Shown here one piece after another: positions 1 through 12,865 of a DNA stretch of 64,000 bases. Where the stretch lies: positions 23,554 through 87,553 of the forward strand of contig JAGFNQ010000948.1 in NCBI GenBank assembly GCA_024364735.1, written 5' to 3'. The position numbers were made by a program, and so were the translations under genes. The stretch comes from Boesenbergia rotunda. Lineage: Eukaryota; Streptophyta; Magnoliopsida; Zingiberales; Zingiberaceae. The notes under the pieces were generated by a model. That model worked only from the letters and a program-made list of their open reading frames with translations, made no database searches and was not told the DNA's origin. How positions within the stretch are numbered: position 1 is the first letter of the stretch; each line of letters begins with the position of its first letter.

Positions 1-684
1 AATGCAGAAAAATTTTCGTTGACATGAATTGCCTCTTTTGATACAAATTGATTCCAAATCACCAATCACTCCCCCACACTTAAATCTTTGTCCGTCTCGG
101 GCAAAATAGCATCATGAAAACATCCCAATCAAACAAGTCCATAGAAAAATTAGGGTGGAGATTAGCAATAAGGAAAGGTAAATAGAATAGACATGATTTT
201 TGCCAAAATTGAATTGGAAAGGTAAACAAAATGATTAGTCCCTATAGATGTGATCCAACCATTGAAATATGATTTTGAAAGAACCTAAGCAAGTTCTAGA
301 ATACAATAACATATGTGTATCACAAAATAAGGCTAATCTCACTAGGTAAAAAATAATTCATCTCAAATCTTCAATTAAGAATCTAAAGCAAAATTGTACT
401 CAAGCATCCAAGATTTTATCCATGAACTCAAACCCTAAGTTTTGACAACCAAATTTAATTTATTTTCCAAGAGATCCTAAAATGACAATAAGTTAACCTA
501 GAGGGGGGATACATTTATTTCTAGTCATGCAATAACAAGTGCTAAAACTATATTTACAATGACATGGTATTTACAATAATTTTATTCATGTCATGTTTCC
601 TAGAAATTTATTATCAACTACTTACTTCAAAACATGAAAATGATATGTACAATGAAATATAAATGTAGAGAAAGTGAACCCCCC
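1..684 (-). other. 3' untranslated region of the Athila element
   Basis: There is no open frame of note between the end of pol and the left edge of the window. The sequence is AT-rich. A purine-rich run on the minus strand at about 68-84 (plus strand reads cactcccccacacttaa) could be part of the polypurine tract or a conserved 3' purine box. No envelope-like ORF, which some Athila elements carry after integrase, is visible here. Confidence 0.5.
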
Positions 685-3303
685 TTAAGTTGGGTAGATA
701 GCGTCCTCAATGTATACATCCTCCACCTCTAGCTCCTTTAGTTCTTCAAAATACCTCTTGAGCCGGTGGCCATTAACTTTCCACACAAATCCATTAGCTT
801 CGTCCCTAATTTCAAAAACTCCATAGGGAAAAATGTCAGTTATAATGAATGGACCTTCCCACCTTGATCTCAACTTACCTCTTATCAATTTGAGCCTTGA
901 TTTATATAATATCACTTTGTCACCAATTTGAAATTCTTTGTTCACAATGTGCTTGTCATGAAAGTTCTTAGTCTTCTCCTTGTAGATCCTTGAATTTTCA
1001 AATGCTTCCAACCGGACTTCTTCAAGTTCTTGAAGTTGCAACTTCCTTTCTTCTCCCACCTTAGTTGCATCAAAATTGCAAGCTTTTACCGCCCAATACG
1101 CCTTATGCTCAACCTTCACAGGTAAGTGGCATGATTTCCCATACACAAGTCTATAAGGTGACATTCTAATGGGTGTCTTGTAAGCGGTGCGATAAGCCCA
1201 TAGTGCATCTTCAAGCCTTTTGCTCCAATCCTTCCTATTAGGTCCCACGGTCTTTTCCAAAATTGATTTGACTTCTCTATTTGACACCTCGGCTTGTCCA
1301 TTTGTTTGGGGGTGATAAGCAGTAGAAACCTTATGTACAACCCCGTACTTATTAAGAAGAGCCTTCATGTGCTTATTGCAAAAATGGGACCCTTGGTCAC
1401 TTATGATTGCTCTTGGAATTCCAAACCTGCAAAAAATGTGTGACCTGACAAAACTAACAACAACAGATGAATCATCAGTCCTGGTGGGAATGGCCTCCAC
1501 CCATTTTGAAACATAATCGACAGCTAAAAGAATATACAAGAATCCAAAAGAAGCAGGAAATGGTCCCATAAAATCTATACCCCACACATCAAATATCTCA
1601 CAAAATAAAATAGCTTGCTGAGGCATTTCATTTCTAGCACTTATGTTTCCTGTTCTTTGACATCTATCACAACATTCACAAAACCTATATGAATCTCTAA
1701 ACAGGGTGGGCCAGTACAATCCACATTCTAAAATTTTTCTAGCAGTTCTCTGTGGTCCAAAATGCCCACCACATGCTGAAGAATGGCAAAAGGTGAGTAC
1801 AGAATGAAACTCATGATCTGGTACACATCTCCTAATGATTTGATCACTATAAAATTTCCACAAGTAAGGATCATCCCACACATAATATTTTGCATTACTT
1901 TTAAACTTATCCTTTTGAGCTTTCGAAAGGTGTGTAGGAAAAACATGAGCTACAAAAAAATTCACTAAGTCTGCATACCAAGGTGACTCACCTTGCAGCT
2001 GTAAAAGTTGCTCATCTCTGAAATCATCATCTATGGCCGTGGGATCTCCATCTCCCTCCAATCTGCTCAAGTGGTCTGCTACTAAATTTTCCTTTCCACT
2101 CCTGTCCCGTATCTCCAAGTCAAACTCCTGTAGTAGTAGCATCCATCTAATAAGCCTTGGCTTCGCATCTGGCTTCTTCAGGAGGTACTTCAGTGCTACA
2201 TGATCAGAAAACACAACAACATGAGAACACAATAAATATGATCTGAATCTATCTAAAGCAAAAACAATGGAAAGAAGCTCCTTTTCAGTCGTGGTGTAAT
2301 TGGCTTGGGCGGCATCTAGGGTTTTGGAGGCATAGGAAATGACATGTGGTGCTCCATCTACCCTCTGTGCTAGAACAGCTCCCACTGCAAAATTAGAAGC
2401 ATCACACATTAATTCAAAAGGTAAAGACCAGTCAGGTGATGTAATAATAGGGGCTGAGGTAAGAGCCTCCCTGAGTCTATGAAAAGCTTCTTTGCATTTT
2501 TCATCGAAGTGAAACTCAATATCCTTCTGCAACAATCGTGTCAAGGGTCGAGCAATCAAGCTGAAATCTCTAATGAATCTGCGGTAAAATCCTACATGTC
2601 CAAGAAAAGCACGAATATCCCGTACGCATACGGGGTAAGATAAAGAAGAAATAACACTGATTTTTGCAGGATCTACCTCAATACCTTTCCGAGAGACTAT
2701 GTGTCCAAGTACTATCCCGTGCTCTACCATAAAGTGGCATTTCTCAAAATTCAAAACAAGGTTAGTTTCAATGCAACGATGTAAAACCCTAGATAAGTTA
2801 TTCAAACATGAATCAAAAGACGTGCCATAAACTAAAAAATCGTCCATGAATACCTCCATACAGTCCTCTAGCAACTCACCAAATATACTCATCATGCATC
2901 TCTGAAAGGTACCGGGTGCGTTGCAGAGTCCGAAGGGCATACGTCTATAGGCAAATGTGCCAAAAGGACAAGTGAAGGTGGTCTTCTCCTGGTCCTCTGG
3001 ATCTATGCAAATCTGAAAGTAGCATGAAAATCCGTCCAAGAAACAGTAGTGTGACTTCCCTGCCAGTCTCTCAAGCATCTGATCAATGAATGGTAGAGGG
3101 AAGTGATCTTTCCTTGTGACCTTGTTGAGCTTCCTGTAATCAATGCAGACTCTCCAGGAATTCTTAACTCTGGTGGGCACTAGCTCATTGCTTTCATCTA
3201 CCACCACGGTCACTCCAGATTTCTTAGGCACCACGTGAATAGGGCTAACCCACTGACTGTCAGAAATAGGGTAAATGATACCTGCCTGTAGAAGTCTAGT
3301 CAC
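685..3303 (-). pseudogene. Athila pol: reverse transcriptase, RNase H, integrase (872 codons open)
   Basis: This long open frame encodes the enzymes that copy the element RNA into DNA and insert it. RT occupies roughly residues 1-250, with the conserved VCIDYRKLNKVTRKDHFPLP block and a catalytic box MEVFMDDF near residue 153 (FMDD rather than YVDD). RNase H follows at about 290-410 with MCDASNFAVGAVLAQ. The integrase has an HHCC zinc site near residues 505-550 (CGGHFG then CECCDRC), and the DDE core with WGIDFMGPFP, ISDQGSHF and HPQTNGQAEVSNRE. The frame reaches the expected C-terminus at 685. It is separated from gag-protease by a frameshift and stops at 3304-3577, so the polyprotein cannot be made whole from this copy. 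The first residues of RT lie in that broken stretch. Confidence 0.93.
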
Positions 3304-3577
3304 TCCTTTGTGGCTGCCTCACTGGTTTGACATTATCTTCCAAAAATATCCTGTGCATGCAGATAGCTGGGCTGATACCTGGTATATCTGATAAAGTCCA
3401 CCCAATCGCCTTTTTGTAGTGCCTCAGGACTTGCAGTAATTTTTCTTCTTGTTCTGACTCCAAATGCTGTGCAATAATAACAGGAAAAGTCTACTCCTCT
3501 CCTAAGTATGCATACTTCAAGTGACCTGGTAATGGCTTCAGCTCACTCTGGTCCTCTTCAGTAGAAATAAGTGGTCC

Positions 3578-6500
3578 CTAGGGCTTAGTGTAATCCCCTA
3601 CACTTTGAATATCAAGAAAAATAGGTGATCCTAGGGGCTCTGTGCAATCCCCTACACCTAGAAAAATCTCTCCAGCTGGAAGTGTGTCTGAAATGTCTTC
3701 TGTAAAATCCTCAGTATCAGCAGTCAGTACTCTCTCAGCCTCCTCTGAATCAATAGCTCCTCCAGAAAAATCCTCCAGAAATCCCTCAGCCTCTAACTCA
3801 GTCTGCGCCAGCTCCTCTAAAATATCCATGCTCATGATAGAGTGATCCTCTCTCGGATGCTTCATAGCATCGAAAAGGCTGAACTGTATCACCGTGTCTC
3901 CAATTTCCATAGAAAGTGTCCCGGCATGTACATCAATCTTCGTTCTGGCCGTCTTCAGAAAAGGCCTGCCTAAGATAAGTGGAGAACGGTGTGCCAAGTA
4001 ATCTCCCTCCATATCCAAAATATAGAAATCAGCAGGAAATATCAGCTCCTTTACCTTCACCAAAACATCTTCAATCATACCTGCTGGGTGGGTCTGACTC
4101 CTGTCTGCTAGCTGTATCACCACTCCAGTGGGCTGTAAAGGGCCTATGCCAAGCATCTGAAAAACTGACCTGGGCATCACATTTATGGAAGCTCCTAAAT
4201 CTAACATAGCATCGTGGAATATGGTGCTCCCTATCTCACAAGAAACAGTGAATACCCCTGGATCTTCGCACTTCTGAGGAATAGTGTGAATAAGTGCTGA
4301 GATGTTCTTCCCAAAGCTGACCAACTCATTTTCCTTGAGTTTCTTTTTATGAATACAAAGATCCTTCAAAAACTTAGCATACTTTGGAATTTGCTTGATC
4401 ATGGTCAACAAAGGTACATTGATCTCCACCTTGCTAAATAGTTCCACTAACTCATTGAATTCCTTGGCTTTCTCTTCCTCCACTTGCTTTTTGGCTAATG
4501 TTTTCCGCTGTGGAAAGGGTAAAGGAACCCTAAAATCATCAACTTTGGCTGAAAATGGAGCTGCTGAATTCTGCCCTGCTGTCCCAGGCGTAGTAGCTGC
4601 TGTCCCAGGCGTCTCGGTATTGTTTTCTTCTCCGTTTGCCACCAAATTTGGAGGGTTGCTTGAGGACTGAGTTGGGAACGGGCTAGGGTTGGAATCAGCT
4701 AAATTTGAACTCATTTCAGTGTTGTTTTGGGCCGGAATTGGAGAAGCTGTCCGGTCTCCTGAAAATTCTGCTCTTGGACTCTTAGGAGATGTTGTAATCT
4801 TCCCACTTCTCAAAGTTATAGCACTCACATTCCCTTTGGGATTAGGAACAGTTTGGGAAGGAAGTTGATTTGATCCTTGAGCTTGATTTTGGTTAATTCC
4901 ACTAGCCAATTGCCCTAATTGCCTCTCAACGTTTTGTTGCCAACCTTGTTGTTGTTGTTGCGTTTGTACAACTTGTTGTAGCATCTCCATCATTTGTTGA
5001 TTCTGTGCGTTCCCTCCACTTGAGCTCCCATAACCTCCTTGGTTAGCAAAGCTCTTTGATTGACCTTGAAAGGATGAGTTAGTTGGCTGAAATGGTGGAG
5101 CTTACTGATTTTGTTGAAAACCATGTTGTTGGGGCTGATTAAAGGATTGATTAGAGGGCTGATATGCTGGGAAATTTTGCTGTGAGTTGTAGCCTTGAAA
5201 GTTTTGATTTTGAGCTGGAAAATTAGGAGGCGAGGGTTGAAAATTTTGACCTTGAAACCCTTGGTTGTAGGGCTGAAAATTCTGATGCATGGGCTGTGAT
5301 GGCTGAAAATTTTGTTGATTTGGAGCTTGGAAAACTAGAAATGATGAAAAGCCTTGCTGCCCTTGATAAGGTTGCTGGAATTGAGGTTCAAATGCCTGGA
5401 ATTGTTGCTGAAAATGTTGAGAATTAGGCTGAAACGGGGGCTGAAAATTTTGGTTTGATTGCTGAAAAGTTGGCTGACTGTTTTGAGTTTGTTGGGGCTG
5501 CTGGAAATTAGGTTGAGGCTGCTGTGAAGATTGATTTTGAGGCTCTTGTTGGCAGAAAGCATTCCCATACCTCAAGTTAGGATGATTCCTCCAACCGGGG
5601 TTATAAGTAGAGGAATACGGATTGTTTCTTGCTGGAAATTGTCCTCTTACTAACGATGCTACTGTTTCATCCTGTTGGAGGGTGGGGCATGAGTCTGAGG
5701 TGTGCTCTAGACTAGAGCAAATGCCACACACACTTATCATTTGACTTGACTGTGGAGGTACTGAAGGAGTTGAACTTAGTCTTTCCACTTTCAAATCTAT
5801 TTTCTTAACAGCCGAGGTGAGCTCCATCAATGCATTCTGAACGTTTTGATCAGTAGGAACTACCTGAACTTCACCCACTCCTCTGGTGGTCAAGGCTCTT
5901 CCTCCAAATTGTTGGGAATTCTCAGCCATATTAGAAATTAACTCCCTAGCTTGCATTGGTGACTTGTTCACTAGGACCCCTCCAGCTGCAGCATCTATCA
6001 GGACTCTATCCATCTGCAGCAGTCCCTCATAAAAATATTGAATCAATAATTGCTCACTGATTTGATGCTGGGGGCAACTTGAACACAACTTGTTAAATCT
6101 TTCCCAGTAATCATATAGTGTTTTGCCCACCACTTGCTGAATCCCACAGATACTTTTTCTGATTATAGCTGTGCGGGAAGCTGGGAAATACTTCTCCAAA
6201 AATGCCTTCTTCATAGCGATCCAACTAGACACATGTCCTGTAGGCAGATAATAGAACCAGTCTTTGGCTGCTCCTGTCAATGTGAAGGGGAAAGCTCTCA
6301 GCTTGATGTCTTCTTCAGAAATGCCCTGAGGCTTCATAGTAGAGCACACCACATGGAATTCGTGCAAGTGTCTGTTTGGATCCTCCCCAGATAAACCCTG
6401 AAACTTTGGCAACAAATTGATAAGTCCCGATCTTAACTCAAAACTTTCCCCCAGCTCTGGATAAGCTATGTTGGAGTACTGAAATGCAGCGTCAGGTGCT

Positions 6501-6682
6501 GCGAGCTCCTTCATGGTTCTCTGGTGGTCTGCCATGTCAATGCCTGAGTGAGTGCAGATAGTCTGAATAGCCTGAGGGATATCTGTAGTCTCAGAAAAAG
6601 TGGCCTGGCTCCTCCTGACTCTGAAAGTCCTCTCAATCTCAGGATCGAAATCTTCTAATTCAGCACCTAAAGACCTGGTCAT
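3578..6682 (-). pseudogene. Athila gag-protease, split by one in-frame stop
   Basis: Gag packages element RNA and protease cuts the polyprotein. I chose the ATG at 6682 (MTRSLGAELEDFDPEIERTF) because the 44 codons before it are hydrophobic leader-like sequence next to the primer site; the frame is open from 6814. The capsid-like part spans about residues 60-260. A CCHC zinc knuckle follows (CGICSSLEHTSDSC) at about 5700-5745, then a long Gln/Asn/Phe-rich tail. A TAA at 5102-5104 interrupts the frame. The same frame resumes at once and runs to 3578 with the aspartic protease motif LDLGAS at about 4190-4205 (plus strand reads cataaatctaac near there). Athila proteases typically have DLGAS instead of DTGA, so this is not damage. 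Confidence 0.9.
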
Positions 6683-6826
6683 AAAAACAAAACAAATCGC
6701 AGTAAAAGTAGATAAAAAGATAAAACAAATAAAATCAAATCCAAAGATATAGCAATAAGCACAAAAGTAAGTCAAGAATGATATGAAATAAGTGCACAAG
6801 CAAAAATCAAACAAATCAACTAACAG

Positions 6827-6845
6827 TTCCCCGGCAACGGCGCCA
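6827..6845 (-). other. Primer binding site of the Athila element (tRNA-Asp type)
   Basis: On the minus strand the sequence TGGCGCCGTTGCCGGGGAA lies 6 bases inside the LTR. It is complementary to the 3' end of plant tRNA-Asp with its CCA tail, the usual primer of Athila elements. Confidence 0.9.
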
Positions 6846-6851
6846 AAAATT

Positions 6852-9376
6852 TGATAGGCCCAAACTATGTGTCACGAATGTGGGCCTCAAATTTAGAATT
6901 TATAAATGAAAGCTGGAAACCCTTTTTACAGTCAAAAGTATGAAAATGTAATATAGGGGCCACAGGTTGTATTTTTCTCGAGGCTAGTTGAGGTTTGTTT
7001 GATTCGCGCTTGTATTTAGGTGTCGTTTATGTTTTCGGATTTCAAATAAAATCTGGGTTTTGTTTTCAATTCAAAAATAAAATAGCAATGAAAATGAAAG
7101 GGAAACTACACGAATGGATAAAAGGGTAGATGGCAAGTAATAGCTCAATCAAAGGGAAATCTAATCAAGCAAGGAACTTAACCTAATTTGAAAACTAAAT
7201 CTAAATTCAAATTGCAAACAAACACTAATCTGAAATATAGAGGCAGATATGGCAAGTTTCAGAATTGAACAAGCTAAGACAAATCAATGCAAAAAGAAAT
7301 TCGAAATTTTCTCAAGCAACAAGTATCAATTTAGCATGCAACATTTTTGGAAGCCAATCTCTGCCTACAAAATTCAGAATTAGGTAAATTCAAACTAATT
7401 GATTTCAAACACAATCTTATCCCATCAAAAACAAGCTAACTTTGGATGCAAAAAGGTGCAAATCAATTGGCACGCAAGGGAAATCCTTTGTGCCAAAAAC
7501 TAGCTCTAAATCAAGAAATAAGTAAATTTTCAGCTCAATGGTTTAAGCTGCATGTTTCAATTGGAAAACAAAGGTAGTATGGAAGAACTAAGCAAGACTA
7601 AGCTAAAGAATTGAAACCGAAATCAAGACTTGTGAAGCAAAAATTCAGAAATTAAGTAACAGAAATTCAGATTTGAAGTTCCAAGATTCAGCGTATGGCT
7701 TGGATGCAAAACACGCAACAAACTCAAACTGATACTTTGATCGAAAAGCCAAACAACTAAGCTGAAATATCTAGTGTTTACTCAGCAAAAATGCAGCAGA
7801 TCTTCAGCTGGAATTATCATAAATAGATTCTTGGTTTTTCAGAAATGAGATGGCACGCAAGAAGTGAATTTGGCACGCAAGGAATAGAATTGTAACCTAG
7901 CTTAATTTGAGTGCTATTTTAACTAAACAACCTATCTATCTAATGCTAAAGCAAAGATTGACAACTGAAAACTCAGACACAACTCAGAAAACCAGAAATC
8001 TGAGGCAAACTCAGAATTGACAGGAAATTTCAGAAATTAAATGGCACACTAGTTAAGTAGTTGACACGCAACAATTTGTCTAAGGAATAAGCTGAAATTT
8101 GATCTATTCATTCACTAAACAAGTTTCTATATTACTCTACTTGCAGAATTAAAGCTAACTTACAGCTAACAACTCAAGAATCGAAAAATTCAGTAACTAC
8201 AACAGAATTTCAGAACAAAACTGCAACAGAATTGAAACTACAGCTAAACATGAAATTAAACTGATGAAATCTACTCCTCGATTCCTTCCAGAGTTCAGAT
8301 ACTCCTTGGTTGTCAAGCAAGGGAGAGCCTCGGACCCACAAGCTCAGCAAATCATGGGGAAAACTTCATCCGCGATTGAATACAGCTCAAATTGCCCATT
8401 TCTGAATTTTCCATACGAATTCTTCATTGCAGCTGTGTCTGCGTGCGTGGGTGAGTGGATGATGATCCAAGCTACTCAGGGAACTCCTCTGGATAGCTCA
8501 GGTGGAAGGTAGTAGAGCACAGCCGATCCGAAGGGTGTAAATTGGACAGAGCTATAGAAACCTCTCACAAACTCTGTTCTTGGGCAATTTCGATCCGGAA
8601 ACAAGACTGATGACCTCCCTAATGACCTAGTACGTGAATTCAGCAAGAAAATCGAGTGGACGCGCCTTGGATTGAAAGAAACTAGCTAAAAACTGAAGAA
8701 AAATGAAGAAGGAGGATGACTGCGGCGAAGAACACTGAAGACGCGACGACCCTGGGCTGCGGCAGATTTTTGATTAAATACTTAAGCACGGACGGTCCAG
8801 ATTGATCCACTTCAATCCAACGGCTGATCTTGCTCTGATTGGAGCCAAACTTTGATGATGATGATCTGGGGTTAGGATCTGCCTCATGGTAGCTCGGATC
8901 CTCCAGATTTGCAACGGATGGTCCAGATCAACATAATCTGTGATTGGGCGATCTAGAGCCCTCCAAGCTTGATCCAACGGCTGATCTTGCTCTGATGGGG
9001 ATGAAACCTTCAGATCTTGATCAGGGTGCTTGATCAACCCTAGCCCTAGCTCGGATTGCCTCAGATCGTCCCGGATAGCTCGGATCTAGCCGCTCTTGAA
9101 TCGGACGGCCCAGATTAAATCATAATCTTGATAATTCGATCCGGGTCACCTCTGACTCAAGTTTGACCCAATATGCCCTAGGTCCTTGAACCTTTGATGC
9201 CTACAATAATAGATCAAGAATTTAGTGGCCAAATAATCCAATTTAGTGTAAATTTGCATTTTAGTCCAAAATAAGAATAAGTTCTAAAACCTAGGGCAAT
9301 TTCACAATTAAGCAATAAAAATATAGGTCAAACATGGATTTTAGCAGCTCAAATAATCAATAATATAGTATTTATC
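6852..9376 (-). repeat. 5' LTR of the Athila element
   Basis: The ends are TGAT at 6852 and ATCA at 9376. The boundary is supported by the second copy at 26235-29181, which has matching ends and internal blocks, including the strings gctggaaaccctttt and tttgatgatgatgatc. The LTR is about 2.5 kb and AT-rich, with a more GC-rich stretch at 8700-9150. It contains no long ORF. The right flank AGGGG (9377-9381) is the candidate target duplication; the other copy is outside the window. Confidence 0.88.
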
Positions 9377-10007
9377 AAGGGGCTAAATCGAGATCAAGTA
9401 TACTGCTCATCAAGAGGAATGAGATTGAAAATCTACAACTAAAAACGACTGTAGCGGTAACCCAACTTTGTTGATTGGAGATCCCAAGATCTTGGTTCAA
9501 TGGGACAACGAAGTTACAAAAGTTGAGTAACAGCACAAGAGAAATAATTATCTCTACTATCCTAATCCTAGGATGATTTGGTGCTGTCCTACCACATGTA
9601 GTGAGGTTAAGTTTATGCTTTTAATGACTTCTATACCTTTAAGGTGGAGTATGGTAGGATACTCTTGATAGAAGTGTCACCTATGTGAGTGTGAAGACAT
9701 GCCGCTTCAATGAAACACTCATGAATCCAAGATGGTGTCCATGGCCGAAACGGAACCAACCATGAGAACTAATAGTGGGTGAGATAAGTCTCTATGTGGG
9801 TGTTATTGTCTTAGTATACACCAACAGCTGAGCAGTTTAAGACATCACGCTCACTGCGCAACCTAGTATGCTCGATAGCATTTCACTACGGAAGGTTCAA
9901 AGCCACAAGCTACCTTTCCCGATGTATTGACTTATCAATTGGACTCTTATAAAGTGTCAACATGCATACATGCAATACATGCATTAATTTCCATTCATGT
10001 GGGGGAT
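9377..10007 (+). mobile_element. 3' end of a Ty1/copia element: pol tail, 3' UTR, polypurine tract
   Basis: The plus strand starts inside what looks like the last residues of a copia pol (frame ending in CSSRGMRLKIYN then TAA at about 9439). About 560 bp of untranslated sequence follows. It ends in the purine run gtgggggat directly before the LTR at 10008, which is the expected place of a copia polypurine tract. The upstream part of pol is missing, cut by the Athila insertion at 9376. Nothing else coding is visible here. Confidence 0.7.
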
Positions 10008-11168
10008 TGTTGGATATGATTTTGCAAAGCAAAATTTTGATGCTATCAATCATTGAAAGTCAAGTTTGACTTCAAAATCGAAATCTATGTTTCGCGTAGA
10101 TAAATCTGGACTATTTATTTGCTCAAAACCGATTAAGAGTGAATGAGAAATTAATTGTTCAAAGATACGCACAAATGAACATTAAGGAAAAAGATGGGGC
10201 TTTTAGTCCCACATTGCTAACCGGCAAGAGCCAGTGTTTCCTTATATGTGTTCTTGTGCTAATGTTGTTAATACAAAAGCACAAGAGGTCTCTACCCTTG
10301 GGCGAGCAGGTGTTCGCACCTGCGAGCCCACCACCCACCACGCGCATATGCATCGCCTCGAGGAGCTTTAATTTATGCTCCATGTGGCATGTCGGTGTGA
10401 CGTGTCGTGATCAGGTGGCGCCACGTGACATGTCGGTGACGAGGTAGTGCCTATGTGGCACATGACCGTGTAGAGAACGATGACTGGATTGGGTGAACAG
10501 ATAGTGGCCATCGGATCAAAATTCTGGACAGATCGCAGGAAGATGCGATCTGGAGCGTCGGATCAAAGATCTGGACAGATCGCAGGCAGGTGCGATCTGG
10601 AGCGTCGGATTCAAATCTAACTGTGAAGAGAGAGGATGGATCTGAGGCGTTGGATTAACTATTCTAATCTAACGGCCGAGATAAAGATGGGATATGAAGA
10701 GTTATAACTCTTCAGATCAAGGGACGAGATTAAAAGACCTTTAAAGGGTTATACCCTTTCGTTATGAACGGTCCAGATCTGTCCGAACCAAAGGGTACTT
10801 ACCTCTTCACTCAATATAAATAGATCCCTCCACTTGATCATTTCATTCATTCAAGCATTGTAATCTAAAGCATTTGCAATCATCCATCTTCTGCATCGAG
10901 AGTCCAAAAAACCTACAAAAAGGTTCGCCGATCTCGGAATTTGAAGTGCTACTATTCTGAGACGACGTCGTTGTATCTTGGAAAAGAATTGCTGCTATCC
11001 GTGAGCACCGGTAGCGGAGCAATATCGTTTTACGGAGATAGTGTCAAACACTAGCCTCGACGTAAACCAATCAGTTTGCTTCCTCCGAAAGCAACCTCCC
11101 GGAAGATACGACGATCGTAAATCGACTAAGTCAAATATCGAGGAGATACAAGACGAAAAGTTCCAACA
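10008..11168 (+). repeat. 3' LTR of the Ty1/copia element (1161 bp)
   Basis: It starts TGTTGGA and ends TTCCAACA, a good inverted terminal pair, right after a polypurine tract. A TATA box (TATAAATA) lies at 10815-10822 and marks U3/R on the plus strand. A direct repeat of about 50 bp around gatctggagcgtcggatc is found at 10505-10605. The right flank is degenerate SIRE-like gag sequence. Confidence 0.85.
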
Positions 11169-11785
11169 AAATGCTTAGTTTGAAAGTTGACTAAATCTGA
11201 GGTTCAGATTAACTCACTCTTTGAGGAGGTTGACCACCTTAACGAGCAAGTTAACTTGAACCCCTCAACTAGCCAAGTTTAAGAGGGAACTTCAACTCAA
11301 GTTGCAAAGCTTGAGGGAAAAATTCCTTCTTAAAAGGACAAGTTGAGGGACTCAAGAGAACGTTGGGCAAGTTCAACTTAGGCACTAATTATCTAAACAT
11401 GATGCTTGGATCCCAACGGGCCATGTACAACAAATCTGAACTCGAATATAAACCCAAGACAACACACAAATCTTATGTTTCATTACTTAGTTAAAACTTA
11501 GTAATCAAGTCCAAGCATGGATTCCGAAAGCTTCCCTAATAAAGCAAGTAGGGCCAAAATAATATTTTGTACCTAAAGATCAAATATATTTCCTAAACAA
11601 CAAACTTAAATTTCCAATAGGAGGCAACAAATTAGTTGTCACCTCAATAACTCAACCCGCCCTTTTGGGTACCTAGGACTAGTTAAATCAGGGTTAGCTC
11701 TAGCGTGTTAAGGGTCTAAATTGAGTACTAAGTCTTACGGGTGAGAACAGTTGGGGAACTCTATTTAGAAATGTGGTTGCCTTAA
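11169..11785 (+). pseudogene. Degenerate SIRE-like copia gag spacer remnant
   Basis: Translated in broken frames, this stretch gives Ser/Leu/Lys-rich coiled-coil-like sequence, then a motif NLGTNYLNMMLGSQRAMYN with a following LEYKP at about 11370-11450. That resembles the LGS-K/Q-x-gly spacer seen after the coiled coil in SIRE/Maximus gag proteins; element D shows a related motif (IGSKGLGMVLGGLKPN). Several stops and frameshifts are present, so it is non-functional. It is cut on the left by the copia LTR and on the right by the LTR of element E. Confidence 0.6.
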
Positions 11786-12542
11786 TGATGTCTATGTGAC
11801 TCACACAACGTAGGGATGAAGAAATTGTGTGGCAAGATATAGCGAGTCCAAACGACTCTTTTTTCGGAGCTCCCGAGACACTCTCGCCCCCCCCCCCCCC
11901 CCCCCCGCGAGTAGACGCACCCCGGGGTTTGAACTAAAGGGTGCACTCCCAATAGCACCTCGAGAAGCCAGGTCCCCAAGACCAGCTCAGCAAAGCGGAA
12001 GGCCCGGGACCCCCCAAGCCAGAAGACCCCGGGATCACCTTAGGGAAGCGGGGCCCAAGGAGCACTCAACTTCAAGTAGCGGTCTATTTTCCTCGGATCG
12101 GTGGATCATCATCATCCATTATTACGGAGTAATCGTGACCCATGATTCAGGGCCATCAAAGCCTTAATCACCGCAATGACCCCAGATTAAAGAGTCATGA
12201 AAGATCGTTACCAGGATGATCCAGTAACCGATAATCGAGAGGTACGTGGTAGAGATCGTGGAGACGCTTGAGACAGCCGCCGCGGGTATAAAAGGTACTC
12301 CAACCCCTTCAGTAAGGAGGTTACGCCTTCTCTACTACTCACATACTGTCTTGCCTTCTTTTCATTTTCTCCATCGAGGCACTGACTTGAGCGTCGGAGT
12401 GGGTGCCGCCGGACAACCTCTTGTGTGTTCCCCTAATGCTCGTGTTAATCTCGCATGGTGTGGAGTTCCTCCTCCAGTGTCAGCATCTGCGTGGGCTGAA
12501 CCCTGGTGACTGACCGTCGATGTCGATTCCTTCTGGAATAAG
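11786..12542 (+). repeat. 5' LTR of element E
   Basis: The segment ggcaagatatagcgagtcca at about 11831-11850 recurs at 34233-34252 near the start of the 3' LTR, tying the two ends together. The left boundary is approximate. A TATA box lies at 12287-12294 (TATAAAAG). The LTR contains a run of 20 cytosines at 11887-11906. It ends just before a Tat-like primer site. Confidence 0.7.
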
Positions 12543-12544
12543 TT

Positions 12545-12560
12545 TGGCGTCGTTTGTGGG
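12545..12560 (+). other. Primer binding site of element E
   Basis: The sequence TGGCGTCGTTTGTGGG resembles the TGGCGCCGTCTGTGGG site that follows the 5' LTR in Tat/Ogre-like elements. It has two C-to-T differences, consistent with decay of methylated cytosines. It places the LTR end at about 12542. Confidence 0.7.
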
Positions 12561-12590
12561 AAACCACTAAAGCACCCGAAGGAGCACCGA

Positions 12591-12865
12591 TGGCAGAGTC
12601 GGCGGACAACCCATTGCCCTGACAAAGGAGGAACTGGATCGCTTGGTGGCCAACGCCATCAAAGAGGCGCTCCATCAGCAACAAATGGAGCCAACCGCTG
12701 CACAGCTAGGGGCCTCACCAGAAGTCCTATGGGGGGTCCTACGAAACCCTGCAAATCGATCTCGCTCACCCGCGAGAGGATGAGGGACCTAAAGAAGAGC
12801 GGAGGGACGTTGAGAGCGAGGAGCTCCAGATTCACCCTCAACTGGAGGGAGGAATCACGAAGATC
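12591..12865 (+). pseudogene. Gag remnant of element E
   Basis: Only the start of gag remains. In one frame a Tat-like N-terminus reads LTKEELDRLVANAIKEALHQ, followed by low-complexity sequence and stops. The sequence then passes directly into the region before RT. The rest of gag and all of protease are missing, so a large internal deletion has joined the two parts. Confidence 0.6.

Larger units (their letters stand above)
1..9376 (-). mobile_element. Athila-type Ty3/gypsy retrotransposon, right-hand part with 5' LTR
   Basis: Reading on the minus strand, the order is LTR (9376 to 6852), a primer site matching the 3' end of tRNA-Asp, gag with a zinc knuckle, protease, RT, RNase H and integrase. 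This order and the tRNA-Asp primer are typical of the Athila lineage. The copy is not functional: one in-frame stop splits gag and a frameshift separates protease from RT. The 3' LTR would lie to the left of position 1. The base run right after the LTR (9377 onward) is copia-like, so this copy probably inserted into a copia element. The expected left copy of its target duplication is outside the window. Confidence 0.92.

Noticed and set aside
1..684. Athila envelope-like gene
   Set aside because: Some Athila elements carry one after integrase, but no open frame or membrane segments are visible in the 684 bases available.
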